This document shows positions 17,713 through 25,989 of a DNA stretch of 64,000 bases, piece by piece. The position numbers and the translations under genes were made by a program. Below the pieces are notes generated by a model. The model had not been told where the DNA came from. It was given only the letters and a program-made list of their open reading frames with translations, and searched no databases. Position 1 is the first letter of the stretch; each line of letters opens with the position of its first letter. The DNA comes from Candidatus Sulfopaludibacter sp. SbA3 (GTDB lineage: Bacteria; Acidobacteriota; Terriglobia; Bryobacterales; Bryobacteraceae): assembly GCA_945890485.1 (NCBI GenBank), contig CAMDCN010000002.1, positions 310,001-374,000 on the forward strand, in the 5' to 3' direction.

Positions 17713-18870
17713 TTGCCACCTGTGGACATTTTGATATCAGCGGGCGAGGCGTCAGGGGACATGTACGCCTCCCGGCTGGTGGAAGAGTTGCGGAAACTGG
17801 CGCCTGGGCTCCAGTTCTATGGATGCGCCGGGCCGAAGATGCGCGCCGCGGGCGTGGAGCCGGTCGTCGACGCTGAGGCGTTGGCTGTCGTTGGTCTCGT
17901 CGAGGTGGTCGCGCATATTCCCCGGATCTATGCCGAATTTCGAAAGCTCGTCGCCGCGGCGCGGAAGCGGCGGCCGGCGTTGGCGATTCTTACCGACAGC
18001 CCGGACTTCAACCTGCGCGTCGCCAAGAAGCTGAAGCGGCTGGGGATTCCAGTGGTTTATCTGGTCGCGCCGCAGGTTTGGGCGTGGCGGTCCGGCCGGG
18101 TGAAGCAGATGCGACGGGACCTGGCGAGTATTTTGTCGATTTTTCCATTCGAGAAGGCCTGGTTCGCCGAGCGCGGCGTCTCCGTCGACTTCATCGGCCA
18201 CCCGCTCGCCTGGAGCGCGGCGCCTAGTATGTCGCGTTCGGAATTCTGCGCCCGGCACCAAATTGACGAAACGAAGCCATTCCTGGTGCTGCTGCCCGGC
18301 AGCCGGGTGGGCGAGAGCCGGCGCCACCTGCCGGCGGTGCTGGATGCGGTGGAAATTCTGCGTTCTCATGGCTATACGCAGTTCGTCTGGGCGACGCCGA
18401 CCGGATTTTTAACCCGCGGCGGCAGTTCGTTTACAACTTTTCGGGAACGCATTTCCGCGCTGTCCATCCAAATTGTTGAGGGAGACACCTGGGACGCTAT
18501 TGCCCATGCCGACCTCGCCTTGGCCGCCAGCGGTACGGTGACCATGGAAGCAGCCTTGCTGGGGACGGCAATGGTCACCTTCTATCGGGTCACCGAAGTC
18601 AGTTGGCTTCTGGGTAAATTGTTAGTGTCCGTTCCGTTCTACACCATGGTGAATTTGGTGGCAGAGCGTCAGGTGGTACCCGAACTCATGCAGAGTGAGT
18701 TGACGGGTTCTAACTTGGCCCGCGCCGCGCTGGATTTACTCGAAACCCCCGGAGCGCTCTCCAAGATGCGCGCCGAGTTAGCCACCATTCGCGAATCCCT
18801 TCGCCGGGAGAGCGACCCCCTTGCCGAAGCAGCCAAGATCCTGGCCGCCCGTTACTTGAAGGAAACCTGA
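17713..18870 (+). CDS. lpxB: lipid-A-disaccharide synthase
   Basis: LpxB joins UDP-2,3-diacylglucosamine and lipid X to make the lipid A disaccharide, so the organism makes LPS. This is a GT19 protein of 385 residues. Motifs visible are ISAGEASGDMYASRLVEEL at the N-terminus, FYGCAGPKM, LTDSPDFNLRVAKKLK, YLVAPQVWAWR, LLPGSRVGE and ASGTVTMEAALLGTAMVTFYR. The start is either the TTG at 17713 or the GTG at 17722; both leave the first motif intact. The pseudo-M1 gene begins 2 bp after its stop codon, so they are probably cotranscribed. Confidence 0.94.
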   Translation: MPPVDILISAGEASGDMYASRLVEELRKLAPGLQFYGCAGPKMRAAGVEPVVDAEALAVVGLVEVVAHIPRIYAEFRKLVAAARKRRPALAILTDSPDFNLRVAKKLKRLGIPVVYLVAPQVWAWRSGRVKQMRRDLASILSIFPFEKAWFAERGVSVDFIGHPLAWSAAPSMSRSEFCARHQIDETKPFLVLLPGSRVGESRRHLPAVLDAVEILRSHGYTQFVWATPTGFLTRGGSSFTTFRERISALSIQIVEGDTWDAIAHADLALAASGTVTMEAALLGTAMVTFYRVTEVSWLLGKLLVSVPFYTMVNLVAERQVVPELMQSELTGSNLARAALDLLETPGALSKMRAELATIRESLRRESDPLAEAAKILAARYLKET

Positions 18871-18872
18871 TC

Positions 18873-20840
18873 ATGAAGATAGTTGGGACCATTCTCACCG
18901 CCAGCCTATTCGCCTCTCTCCTCTCCGGCCAGGAGGCGCGGGGGCGGTCCCGCATCGATGTGGTCAACTATCAGATCAAAGCCGACGTCAACCCGGCCAC
19001 CCAAACGCTCACCGCTACTGCCCGGATCAAGTTCCTGCCGGTGGACGACCGGATTACGACCATTGCGCTCGACCTGCATAACAGCCTGAACGTCACCTCT
19101 GTGGTCGACGGTCAGGGCAAACCGCTGACGCCTACCCGGAATCTGCAGGAGTATCAGCTTCGCATCGCGTTCCCGGACATCCTCGCCAAGGGCTCCGAGC
19201 AGGAAGTGGTCGTGAACTATGAAGGCCGGCTGAGTGGCCAGGAGGAGTCGCCCGTTTACGGGGTGAAGTTCGCCGCGATCAAGCCGGAATATGCCTTCCT
19301 GCTCTATCCCGCGCGCTGGTTCCCGGTGAATGAGTACACCGCGGATCGCTACACGGCGGAGTTTTCCATTACCGTCCCTGAAGGCTTCAACGTAGTTGCC
19401 GGCGGGATTGAAACCTCCGGCCCCGCCCCGGCCGGCAAGAAGACGGTGGTCTGCAATTTCGCTAAGCCCAGCTTGGCCGGCTCCATCGCGATCATGAAGG
19501 GCGAACCGAAAACGGTTGCGGCGCAGGGCGTCACGGCGTTGACCTACTTCCGCAGCGATGCGGCGGTGGCCGCGGCCCAGAATTGGGGCGAGGAGACCGG
19601 CAAGGTGCTGTCGTTCTTGACGGGCGTTTTCGGTCTGGCTCCGTATTCGGCCATCAGCCTGATCGAAACCGAAGACGGTGCACCGAACGGCTACTCCGCA
19701 CCGGGGATGCTGTTTCTCAATCCCCGGGCGATCAGCACCCAAGCGAATTCGCGATTGCTGGTAAATCAGTTGGCCCGCCAATGGTGGGGCTTGCAGACAT
19801 CGCCGCTGAGCCGCAATCATCTCTGGATTACGAACGGCATGGCCCGCTACGCGGAACTCCTTTGGGTAGAGCAGTCGCAGGGCCCGGGCGCGCTCGAAGG
19901 CGAAGTGCGCGATACCTACGTCGAAGCGATGACGGTGGATAATCCGCCGCTGATCCAGGCTGCCCGGTTTGAGGACTACTCGCCCGAGTATTGGGCCACC
20001 ACGGCCGGCAAAGGCGCTGCCGTCTATCACATGCTCCGCAGCGTGATGGGCGATGAGAAGTTCAATGAGTTCCTGAAAGCGGTGCCGGATAAGTTCGCCG
20101 GGCGCGGCGTTTCCACCGAGAACCTCAAGGAAGTGGCGAGCCAGCTTGCAGGCCAGGATCTGGGCTACTTCTTCATCCAGTGGATCGAGTCGAGCGGCGC
20201 GCCGGAGTTCAAGCTCGAATACACGGTCTATCGCACCCAGAAGGGTTTCCGGATCATGGGCAAGATCTCGCAGGATCTGGATACGTTCCGGATGCCGGTG
20301 ACGCTGAAGATCGAAACCGAAGGCAACCCGGAGGAGAAGGTGGTGGACGTATCCGGCACCTCTTCCGAGTTCCTGATCGAGACCTTCGGCAAGCCGAAGC
20401 GCGTCGAGATCGACGTGAACAACAAGCTTCTACGCATGAGCCGGACGATGCGCGTCTCCGTCTCCATCCGCAAGGGCGAGATGTTCGCCGAAATTGGCGA
20501 ATACGGCGAGGCGCTCAAAGAGTACACGAAGGCGCTCGAAGTGGCGCGCAACAGTTCGCTCGCCCACTATCGCGTGGGCGAGGTCTTCTTCCTGCAGAAC
20601 AACTATCAGTCGGCGGCGAACGAGTTCCGCGAGTCGCTGAACGGCGATCTGGAGCCCAAGTGGACCGAGGTTTGGGGCCACATCAACCTGGGCAAGATCT
20701 TCGACATCACTGGCCAGCGCGAACGCGCCGTGAACGAATACAACCTCGCGATCCGGACCAAGGACAATACGCAAAACGCGCAAGAAGAGGCTGCCAAGTA
20801 TCTCAAGGAGCCCTTCAAGCGCGCTAAGCCGGCCTACTAG
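18873..20840 (+). CDS. M1-aminopeptidase-like protein lacking zinc ligands, with TPR tail
   Basis: This exported 655-residue protein (signal MKIVGTILTASLFASLLSGQ) has the layout of an M1 metallopeptidase: an N-terminal beta domain (about 25-210), a thermolysin-like domain (about 225-410) and a C-terminal TPR region (about 510-640). In active M1 enzymes the motif is HExxH followed 18 residues later by Glu. Here the aligned residues are Asn298, Gln299, Arg302 and Asn321, although the surrounding NQLARQWWG and LWITNGMARY keep the family sequence. All four essential positions are lost, so it is predicted to be a non-catalytic binding protein. It starts 2 bp after lpxB, suggesting an envelope role. 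Confidence 0.85.
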   Translation: MKIVGTILTASLFASLLSGQEARGRSRIDVVNYQIKADVNPATQTLTATARIKFLPVDDRITTIALDLHNSLNVTSVVDGQGKPLTPTRNLQEYQLRIAFPDILAKGSEQEVVVNYEGRLSGQEESPVYGVKFAAIKPEYAFLLYPARWFPVNEYTADRYTAEFSITVPEGFNVVAGGIETSGPAPAGKKTVVCNFAKPSLAGSIAIMKGEPKTVAAQGVTALTYFRSDAAVAAAQNWGEETGKVLSFLTGVFGLAPYSAISLIETEDGAPNGYSAPGMLFLNPRAISTQANSRLLVNQLARQWWGLQTSPLSRNHLWITNGMARYAELLWVEQSQGPGALEGEVRDTYVEAMTVDNPPLIQAARFEDYSPEYWATTAGKGAAVYHMLRSVMGDEKFNEFLKAVPDKFAGRGVSTENLKEVASQLAGQDLGYFFIQWIESSGAPEFKLEYTVYRTQKGFRIMGKISQDLDTFRMPVTLKIETEGNPEEKVVDVSGTSSEFLIETFGKPKRVEIDVNNKLLRMSRTMRVSVSIRKGEMFAEIGEYGEALKEYTKALEVARNSSLAHYRVGEVFFLQNNYQSAANEFRESLNGDLEPKWTEVWGHINLGKIFDITGQRERAVNEYNLAIRTKDNTQNAQEEAAKYLKEPFKRAKPAY

Positions 20841-20841
20841 A

Positions 20842-21765
20842 CTAGTGGCCTTCGGCCTCTAAGAACCGTTCCGCTTCAATCGCCGCCATGCAGCCGGCGC
20901 CAGCGGCGGTGATGGCCTGGCGATAGACCCGGTCCTGCACATCGCCGGCATGGAAGACGCCGGCGATGTTCGTCCGCGCTCCGCCGTGCGAAAGGATGTA
21001 GCCCTCTTCGTCGGTATCGATTTGGCCGCGGAGGAACTTCGTGTTCGGAATGTGGCCGATCGCAACAAAGAAGCCGTCGACGGGACGGTCCCACGTTTCG
21101 CCGGTCACGATGTTGCGAAGCTTGGCTCCGGTGACGAAGCCCTTCTCGACGTCGTAGACATCGTCGACAACGGTGTTCGTCAGGATCTCGATTTTCGGAT
21201 TGGCCTTCGTCCGGTCCACCATGATCTTCGACGCGCGGAACTCTTCGCGCCGATGAACGAGGGTCACACGCTTGCCGAACCGGGTGAGGAAGTTGGCTTC
21301 CTCCATCGCGGTATCGCCTCCGCCAATCACCATGATCTCCTTCTCGCGGTAGAAGAAGCCGTCGCAGGTGGCGCAGGAGCTGACGCCGTGGCCGATCAAT
21401 TTGTATTCGTTCGGCAGGCCGAGCCAGCGGGCAGACGCGCCGGAAGCGATAATCAGCGTCCGGGTTTCGATCCATTCACTGTCGATCTTCAGCTTGAACG
21501 GACGCTGGGACAGGTCGGCGTCCTCGACAGTGCCGTGGACATACTCGGCGCCGAAGCGAATCGCCTGCTGCTTCATGTTCTCGACAAGCTGCGGACCCAT
21601 CACGCCGTCGGGGAAGCCGGGAAAGTTCTCCACCTCCGAAGTGATGGAAAGCTGGCCGCCGGGCTCATGGCCGGAGACCACCAGCGGCGAGAGCGAAGCG
21701 CGGCCGGTATAGACGGCGGCTGTATTTCCGGCACAGCCCGAGCCGATGATGACGACGTTACGCAT
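20842..21765 (-). CDS. trxB: thioredoxin reductase
   Basis: This is a 307-residue flavoprotein that passes electrons from NADPH to thioredoxin. It has the FAD-binding N-terminal motif GSGCAGNTAAVY (usually GSGPAG; the Cys is unusual), the redox-active CATC in SSCATCDGFFYR, the NADPH motif GGGDTAMEEANF and the C-terminal AGDVQDRVYRQAITAAGAGC segment. Length and domain order are standard for the low-molecular-weight class. It converges on the pseudo-M1 gene with a 1-bp gap. Upstream is a PEP-CTERM gene with a terminator-like hairpin between them, so trxB probably has its own promoter. Confidence 0.93.
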   Translation of the reverse strand: MRNVVIIGSGCAGNTAAVYTGRASLSPLVVSGHEPGGQLSITSEVENFPGFPDGVMGPQLVENMKQQAIRFGAEYVHGTVEDADLSQRPFKLKIDSEWIETRTLIIASGASARWLGLPNEYKLIGHGVSSCATCDGFFYREKEIMVIGGGDTAMEEANFLTRFGKRVTLVHRREEFRASKIMVDRTKANPKIEILTNTVVDDVYDVEKGFVTGAKLRNIVTGETWDRPVDGFFVAIGHIPNTKFLRGQIDTDEEGYILSHGGARTNIAGVFHAGDVQDRVYRQAITAAGAGCMAAIEAERFLEAEGH

Positions 21766-21779
21766 AAATAAATGGAAAA

Positions 21780-21812
21780 GAGGGTCTGGAGCCGTGGAAG
21801 CTCCAAACCCTC
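21780..21812 (-). terminator. rho-independent terminator candidate after the PEP-CTERM gene
   Basis: Arms GAGGGT-C-TGGAGC (21780-21792) and GCTCCA-A-ACCCTC (21800-21812) pair with one mismatch around a 7-base loop. Read on the minus strand, the stem is followed by CTTTTCC. It lies between the stop of the PEP-CTERM gene and the trxB start, so it would terminate the former. Confidence 0.55.
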
Positions 21813-21841
21813 AGGGTATCACTGAAACGTGAATTTCGACC

Positions 21842-22561
21842 TTACGCCGCCCGGCGGCGCATCAATCCGAGGCCGACCAACCCGGCGCCGAGCAGAGCCC
21901 AGGTGCCCGGTTCGGGGACCTCGCTGCCTGGAATGGAGCCAGTGATGAGATCGTTGCCACAGGTGGCCGATGCGAACGAGAAGCTTGACCCTTCGAAGCC
22001 GTTAATGAAGGCGTCGTTCGCGGCGAAGTCGAGGGTGACTTTTAGATTCGTCGGGCCGCCGGTGCTTGTCGTGGTGACGGTTCCCGCGCCGAGCTGCGTC
22101 GCGCTCTGGCTGCTGCCCCACACGGCAGCGTTCGGCCGATAATTGCCGTCCTGGTCCGCGCCCAAGCCAAGAGACTGCTTCGCGGTTTGGGTACCGGTTA
22201 CCTGATAGAGATCGCCGGCGTCGAGGCCGTCCCGGGAAACCAGCGGCACTGCATAGATGTTGCTGCCGCTGAAGAGGAGCAGGTCGCCCACATTGAGATT
22301 AGTAAACGCGCCGCCGATGGAGAACGCGCTCAAGCTGGTGCCGCCACCGTAGTTGAGGAAGATCTCTACCGTGAACCGCTTCGTGCCGGAGTTGAACGAC
22401 GCAAAGGCGAGCGAAGAGATGTCAAAGAGATTCGGGTCGCCAACGACGTCGGCGGGATCGGCTGAGGCCAGCGGGTCCGTGTATACCAACGGGAACGTTG
22501 GTAGAGCAAAAGCAGGGAGCGTCAAAGAAGCGGCCAGGAAGAGAAGAGAAGAGATCCGCAT
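21842..22561 (-). CDS. PEP-CTERM sorting-domain protein
   Basis: This exported protein of about 239 residues begins MRISSLLFLAASLTLPAFALP (signal peptide; ATG at 22561) and ends VPEPGTWALLGAGLVGLGLMRRR. That end is a complete PEP-CTERM signal: the Pro-Glu-Pro motif, a transmembrane helix and an arginine cluster. Such proteins are processed by an exosortase and often associate with exopolysaccharide. The middle is Gly/Ser/Thr-rich, beta-predicted and of unknown function. No exosortase gene lies in the window, so the sorting enzyme must be encoded elsewhere. Confidence 0.85.
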   Translation of the reverse strand: MRISSLLFLAASLTLPAFALPTFPLVYTDPLASADPADVVGDPNLFDISSLAFASFNSGTKRFTVEIFLNYGGGTSLSAFSIGGAFTNLNVGDLLLFSGSNIYAVPLVSRDGLDAGDLYQVTGTQTAKQSLGLGADQDGNYRPNAAVWGSSQSATQLGAGTVTTTSTGGPTNLKVTLDFAANDAFINGFEGSSFSFASATCGNDLITGSIPGSEVPEPGTWALLGAGLVGLGLMRRRAA

Positions 22562-22739
22562 AGTGTTTCCGAAGACAACACTGACAGGCAGATACTCCCC
22601 CATCGAATAGAACTCCGGACCGATGGGGCCCAGAACCTGGCATAGTACAGCGCTAAGGCGCGGGACAGTACGGTGTGTCCATCAAGGAGAACAACGATAG
22701 ACGAATCAATCCGTTAACAGGGACGCTTGCCTTAGTACT
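22562..22739. other. intergenic region upstream of the PEP-CTERM gene
   Basis: This 178-bp stretch lies between the feoB stop and the PEP-CTERM start. It should hold the PEP-CTERM promoter and any feoB terminator. No convincing hairpin with a T-run, operator repeat or small gene was seen. Confidence 0.4.
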
Positions 22740-24638
22740 CTAGCGAAAGTGCAGCCAAAGTTGATTCGTAGCCAGCGCACCAAAGTACGCCAACAACCCC
22801 ATATACGCGAACTGCGCGGCCGGCCAAGCCCAGCTGCCCAGCTCGCGCCGTACGATGGCCACCGTCGAGAAGCACTGCATGGCGAACGCGAAAAAGATCA
22901 TCAGGGCGAACGCGCCGCCGGGGGTTAAATCCTTGCGCAGCGACTCGATCAACGGCGGTGAGTCCTGCTCCGCATTCTCAATTCCGTAGATCGTTCCAAG
23001 CGTCCCGACGATCACTTCCCGGGCCGCCAGCGACGTGATCAGCCCAATGCCGATCTTCCAGTTGAAGCCCAGCGGCAGAATGGCCGGTTCCACGGCTCTC
23101 CCGATCTGGCCGGCGATGCTGTCTTCGATGGGGGGCGCTTTGCCATCTTTATAGGGGAGGTGCGCCAGAACCCAGAGCAGAACGGTGACCAACAGAATGA
23201 CGGTACCGGCCCGCTTCAGGAAGATCACCGCCCGATCGATGAGGCGGAGCAGAAGCGAGCGGACGGAAGGGCGGCGGTAGGCCGGCAGCTCCATCACGAA
23301 GGTCGTTTTGGCGTGCCGGAGAACCGTCGAACGCAGTAGCAGCGCGGTCCCCACGGCAGCCGCGAATCCTAAAAGATACAGACCCAGAAGAACCGCGGCC
23401 TGCAGACCCAGCAGTTGGCCCACCAGCGGGGTGTTGGGCACGAACGCAGCGATCAGCAGGGTATACACCGGCAGCCGTGCCGAACAGGTCATGAAGGGAG
23501 CAATCAGTACGGTCGCCAAACGGTCGCGCTTGTTCTCGATCGTGCGCGTCGCCATGATTGCAGGCACCGCGCAGGCGTACGCCGAAAGCAGTGGGATAAA
23601 GGCCTTCCCCTGCAGCCCCACGCGAGACATCGTCCGGTCCGCAATCACAGCCGCGCGGGCCAGGTAGCCGGAGTCTTCGAGGATCCCGATAAAGAGGAAC
23701 AACAACAGGATCTGCGGGAGAAAGACCACCACGCTCCCGACGCCGCCCCAAACGCCTTCGACCAGCAGGCTTCGGAGAATTCCCTCCGGGAGAAGATTGC
23801 CAATCCGTTCGCCGGACCAGCCAATCAGTCCCTCCACGCCATCCATCATCGGCTGGGCGCCGGTGAAGATACCTTGAAAGACCGCCAGCACGACCACAAG
23901 AAAGATGAGCGGACCAAACACGGGATGCAGGAAGACACGATCCAGGCGGCGGGTCCATTCCGGTGGGGCCGGCGGCGTATAACCCGCCTGCAGGCCCACC
24001 CGCCCCGCCCACCGGCGGCGCGCGGGCAGGTTCGGCAATACCGGCAGTTCCACGCGGGGCTGGGGCACAACCGGCCGGGCCCCGGTGCCCTGCAAAAACT
24101 GCACAACGCGCTCGACTCCCTCGCCGCTCGCGGCCGAAATCAAGGCGACCGGGGCGCCAATCTCTCGGGCCAAGGCCGAGGGGTCGACTTTGCCGCCGCG
24201 CGCTTCGAGGTCGTCCGCCATGTTCAGCACGACGAGCGTCGGCAAACCTAGCGCTAGTACGGGCGCGGCCAACACCAGATGGCGCTGCAGATTCGTCGAA
24301 TCGAGAATCAGGATGATGCCGTCGGGCAGACCCAGCGATTCCTTGGCGCCGGTGAGGACGTCGTAGGTCACCTGCTCGTCTTCCGAGCGCGGCGTCATAC
24401 TGTAGATGCCGGGCAGGTCCACGACGAAAAGGTCCCGGCCGGTAGAATCTTTCACGCGGCCCACGTGGTGCTCCACGGTGACGCCGGGGAAATTGGCAAC
24501 CTTCTGACGCAAACCCGTCAAGCGGTTGAACAAGGTGGACTTGCCGGCGTTCGGAGGCCCGACGAGAGCGACATAGTGCCCTGCTTTCCGGTTCACGGTT
24601 TGCGGTGCAGCCCCGTGGCAGCTCCCGCTATCGCTCAT
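22740..24638 (-). CDS. feoB: ferrous iron transport GTPase FeoB
   Basis: FeoB is the inner-membrane Fe(II) uptake protein. The start at 24638 overlaps the feoA stop codon by 4 bp (ATGA), giving 632 residues. The N-terminal G domain has GPPNAGKST (G1), VDLPGIYSM (G3, DxxG) and NMADD in the G4 position. That reads NMAD where small GTPases have NKxD, a common FeoB form. After about residue 230, two Gate domains with many membrane helices follow, including CAVPAIMATRTI and FMTCSARLPVY, whose Cys residues are the conserved ones. It is shorter than E. coli FeoB, and no FeoC is present. Confidence 0.94.
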   Translation of the reverse strand: MSDSGSCHGAAPQTVNRKAGHYVALVGPPNAGKSTLFNRLTGLRQKVANFPGVTVEHHVGRVKDSTGRDLFVVDLPGIYSMTPRSEDEQVTYDVLTGAKESLGLPDGIILILDSTNLQRHLVLAAPVLALGLPTLVVLNMADDLEARGGKVDPSALAREIGAPVALISAASGEGVERVVQFLQGTGARPVVPQPRVELPVLPNLPARRRWAGRVGLQAGYTPPAPPEWTRRLDRVFLHPVFGPLIFLVVVLAVFQGIFTGAQPMMDGVEGLIGWSGERIGNLLPEGILRSLLVEGVWGGVGSVVVFLPQILLLFLFIGILEDSGYLARAAVIADRTMSRVGLQGKAFIPLLSAYACAVPAIMATRTIENKRDRLATVLIAPFMTCSARLPVYTLLIAAFVPNTPLVGQLLGLQAAVLLGLYLLGFAAAVGTALLLRSTVLRHAKTTFVMELPAYRRPSVRSLLLRLIDRAVIFLKRAGTVILLVTVLLWVLAHLPYKDGKAPPIEDSIAGQIGRAVEPAILPLGFNWKIGIGLITSLAAREVIVGTLGTIYGIENAEQDSPPLIESLRKDLTPGGAFALMIFFAFAMQCFSTVAIVRRELGSWAWPAAQFAYMGLLAYFGALATNQLWLHFR

Positions 24639-24913
24639 AACTGATCCAGATCCGGGATCGGCTCGGCGGAGATGTACAACCGGCACGCCGTATCGCGCCG
24701 CAAAGCAATTTCAGAACCGTCAACGCGAAAGATCCGCGGATCGCCACCGGGTGCGCTACCCGCGGCCACGACGGAAGTCCCTGGCAGAAAGCCTAACTCC
24801 ATCAAACGCTGCGACATCTCTTCCGGAAGATCCAGCCGTTCCAGGTACGCTTGGGAACCGGTCGGAAGCTGAGCCAGAGTCTGAGCGGCGCCGTTCTTGA
24901 AACTGAGTTGCAT
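24635..24913 (-). CDS. feoA: FeoA ferrous iron transport accessory protein
   Basis: This 92-residue cytoplasmic protein has the FeoA SH3-like domain: ERLDLPEEMSQRLMELGFLPGTSV followed by PRIFRVDGSEIALRRDTA. It is encoded directly before feoB with a 4-bp overlap, the usual feoAB arrangement. It probably modulates FeoB. No clear Fur box was identified in the 98 bp upstream, although a Fur-family regulator is encoded elsewhere in the window. Confidence 0.9.
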   Translation of the reverse strand: MQLSFKNGAAQTLAQLPTGSQAYLERLDLPEEMSQRLMELGFLPGTSVVAAGSAPGGDPRIFRVDGSEIALRRDTACRLYISAEPIPDLDQL

Positions 24914-24963
24914 CGCCTCTTAAGGATAGGACCGTGGCGGTCCGGTGTCAACCGACCCTTTTC

Positions 24964-24994
24964 GCCCTCCATTTACGAGGTTGAAACGGAGGGC
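24964..24994. promoter_or_regulatory. inverted repeat in the feoA/GT2 divergent region
   Basis: Arms GCCCTCC (24964-24970) and GGAGGGC (24988-24994) flank a 17-base loop between the divergent feoA and GT2 starts. It could form a hairpin in the GT2 leader or be a regulator site. No regulator is assigned. Confidence 0.3.
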
Positions 24995-25011
24995 TTCGAT
25001 GCTACACTCAA

Positions 25012-25989
25012 ATGGGCGAATCTTCCGGGTCCGCAGTTAGCCAATCGACTATGACTCCCGAATTTCCCGCTGTCACAATTGTTACTCCGTGTCTCAACGC
25101 GGAACGATTTCTCGAACGGACGCTCGAGAGTGTGTTACAGCAGGATTACTCTAACTTTGAGTACCTGGTCCTCGACGGTGGGTCTACCGATGGGACCGTG
25201 GCGCTGCTGGAGCGCTACGCGGCGGCGTATCCGGGCAAAATGCGGTTTATTTCGGAACCGGACAAGGGCGCATCGGACGCGATTGCCCGTGGCTTCTCCC
25301 TCGGTCAGGGAGAAATCTTCGCATATCTTAATGCGGACGACACTTACTTCCCCGGAGCCATTCGCACGGCGGTTTCCTACCTGCGCGAGGAGCCGGAGCT
25401 AGCCGGGGTTTACGGGAACGCTTACTGGATTGACGGGGACGGCGCCGTACTTGGTACTTACCCTACCAAGCCATTTGATCCGGAGGATCTGGGCCGCGAG
25501 TGCTTCATCTGCCAGCCGGCCAGCTTCGTCCGCGCCGTGGCCATCCGGGAGGCAGGCGGTTTCGATGTAAAGCTGCACACCGCCTTTGACTACGATCTTT
25601 GGCTGCGGTTGGCGCGGCGCCACAAGATGCGGCGGATTGACGTGCTGCTGGCGAACTCCCGGATGCATCTCGACAATAAAACCTTCAGCCGCCGGGGCAC
25701 CGTCTTCCGCGAAGCCATCACCTGCGTGCAACGCCACCAGGGTTATGTGCCGTTCCAGTGGATCCATGGGTACTGCTCCTACCTGATCGATGGGCGGGAC
25801 CAATTCTTTGAACCGCTGCAGCCCTCGTTTACTAAGTTCGCCTTTAGCTTGGGCCTTGGCATGGTTGTGAATTGGCGTCACCCCGTGCGCTACGCTCGCG
25901 AGTGGTGCAGTATCATGAGCCCTGATGCCTTCGTTCGCCGGTGGAACGCCACCTGGATTGCGCGGCGGACCGGCATCCACATTCGCTAA
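25012..25989 (+). CDS. GT2 family glycosyltransferase
   Basis: This GT-A glycosyltransferase has about 325 residues, with VTIVTPCLNAERFLERTLESVL, LDGGSTDGT and YLNADDTYFPGA (metal-binding Asp pair). The start may be the ATG at 25012 or the one at 25051 (MTPEFP). The latter begins closer to the domain. It is closely similar in layout to the GT2 half of the 11637-13961 protein (FICQPASF, ANSRMHLDNKTFSRR) but lacks the terminal beta module, so the two look like paralogues. Its stop overlaps the second gmd-like gene by 1 bp (TAATG). Confidence 0.88.
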   Translation: MGESSGSAVSQSTMTPEFPAVTIVTPCLNAERFLERTLESVLQQDYSNFEYLVLDGGSTDGTVALLERYAAAYPGKMRFISEPDKGASDAIARGFSLGQGEIFAYLNADDTYFPGAIRTAVSYLREEPELAGVYGNAYWIDGDGAVLGTYPTKPFDPEDLGRECFICQPASFVRAVAIREAGGFDVKLHTAFDYDLWLRLARRHKMRRIDVLLANSRMHLDNKTFSRRGTVFREAITCVQRHQGYVPFQWIHGYCSYLIDGRDQFFEPLQPSFTKFAFSLGLGMVVNWRHPVRYAREWCSIMSPDAFVRRWNATWIARRTGIHIR

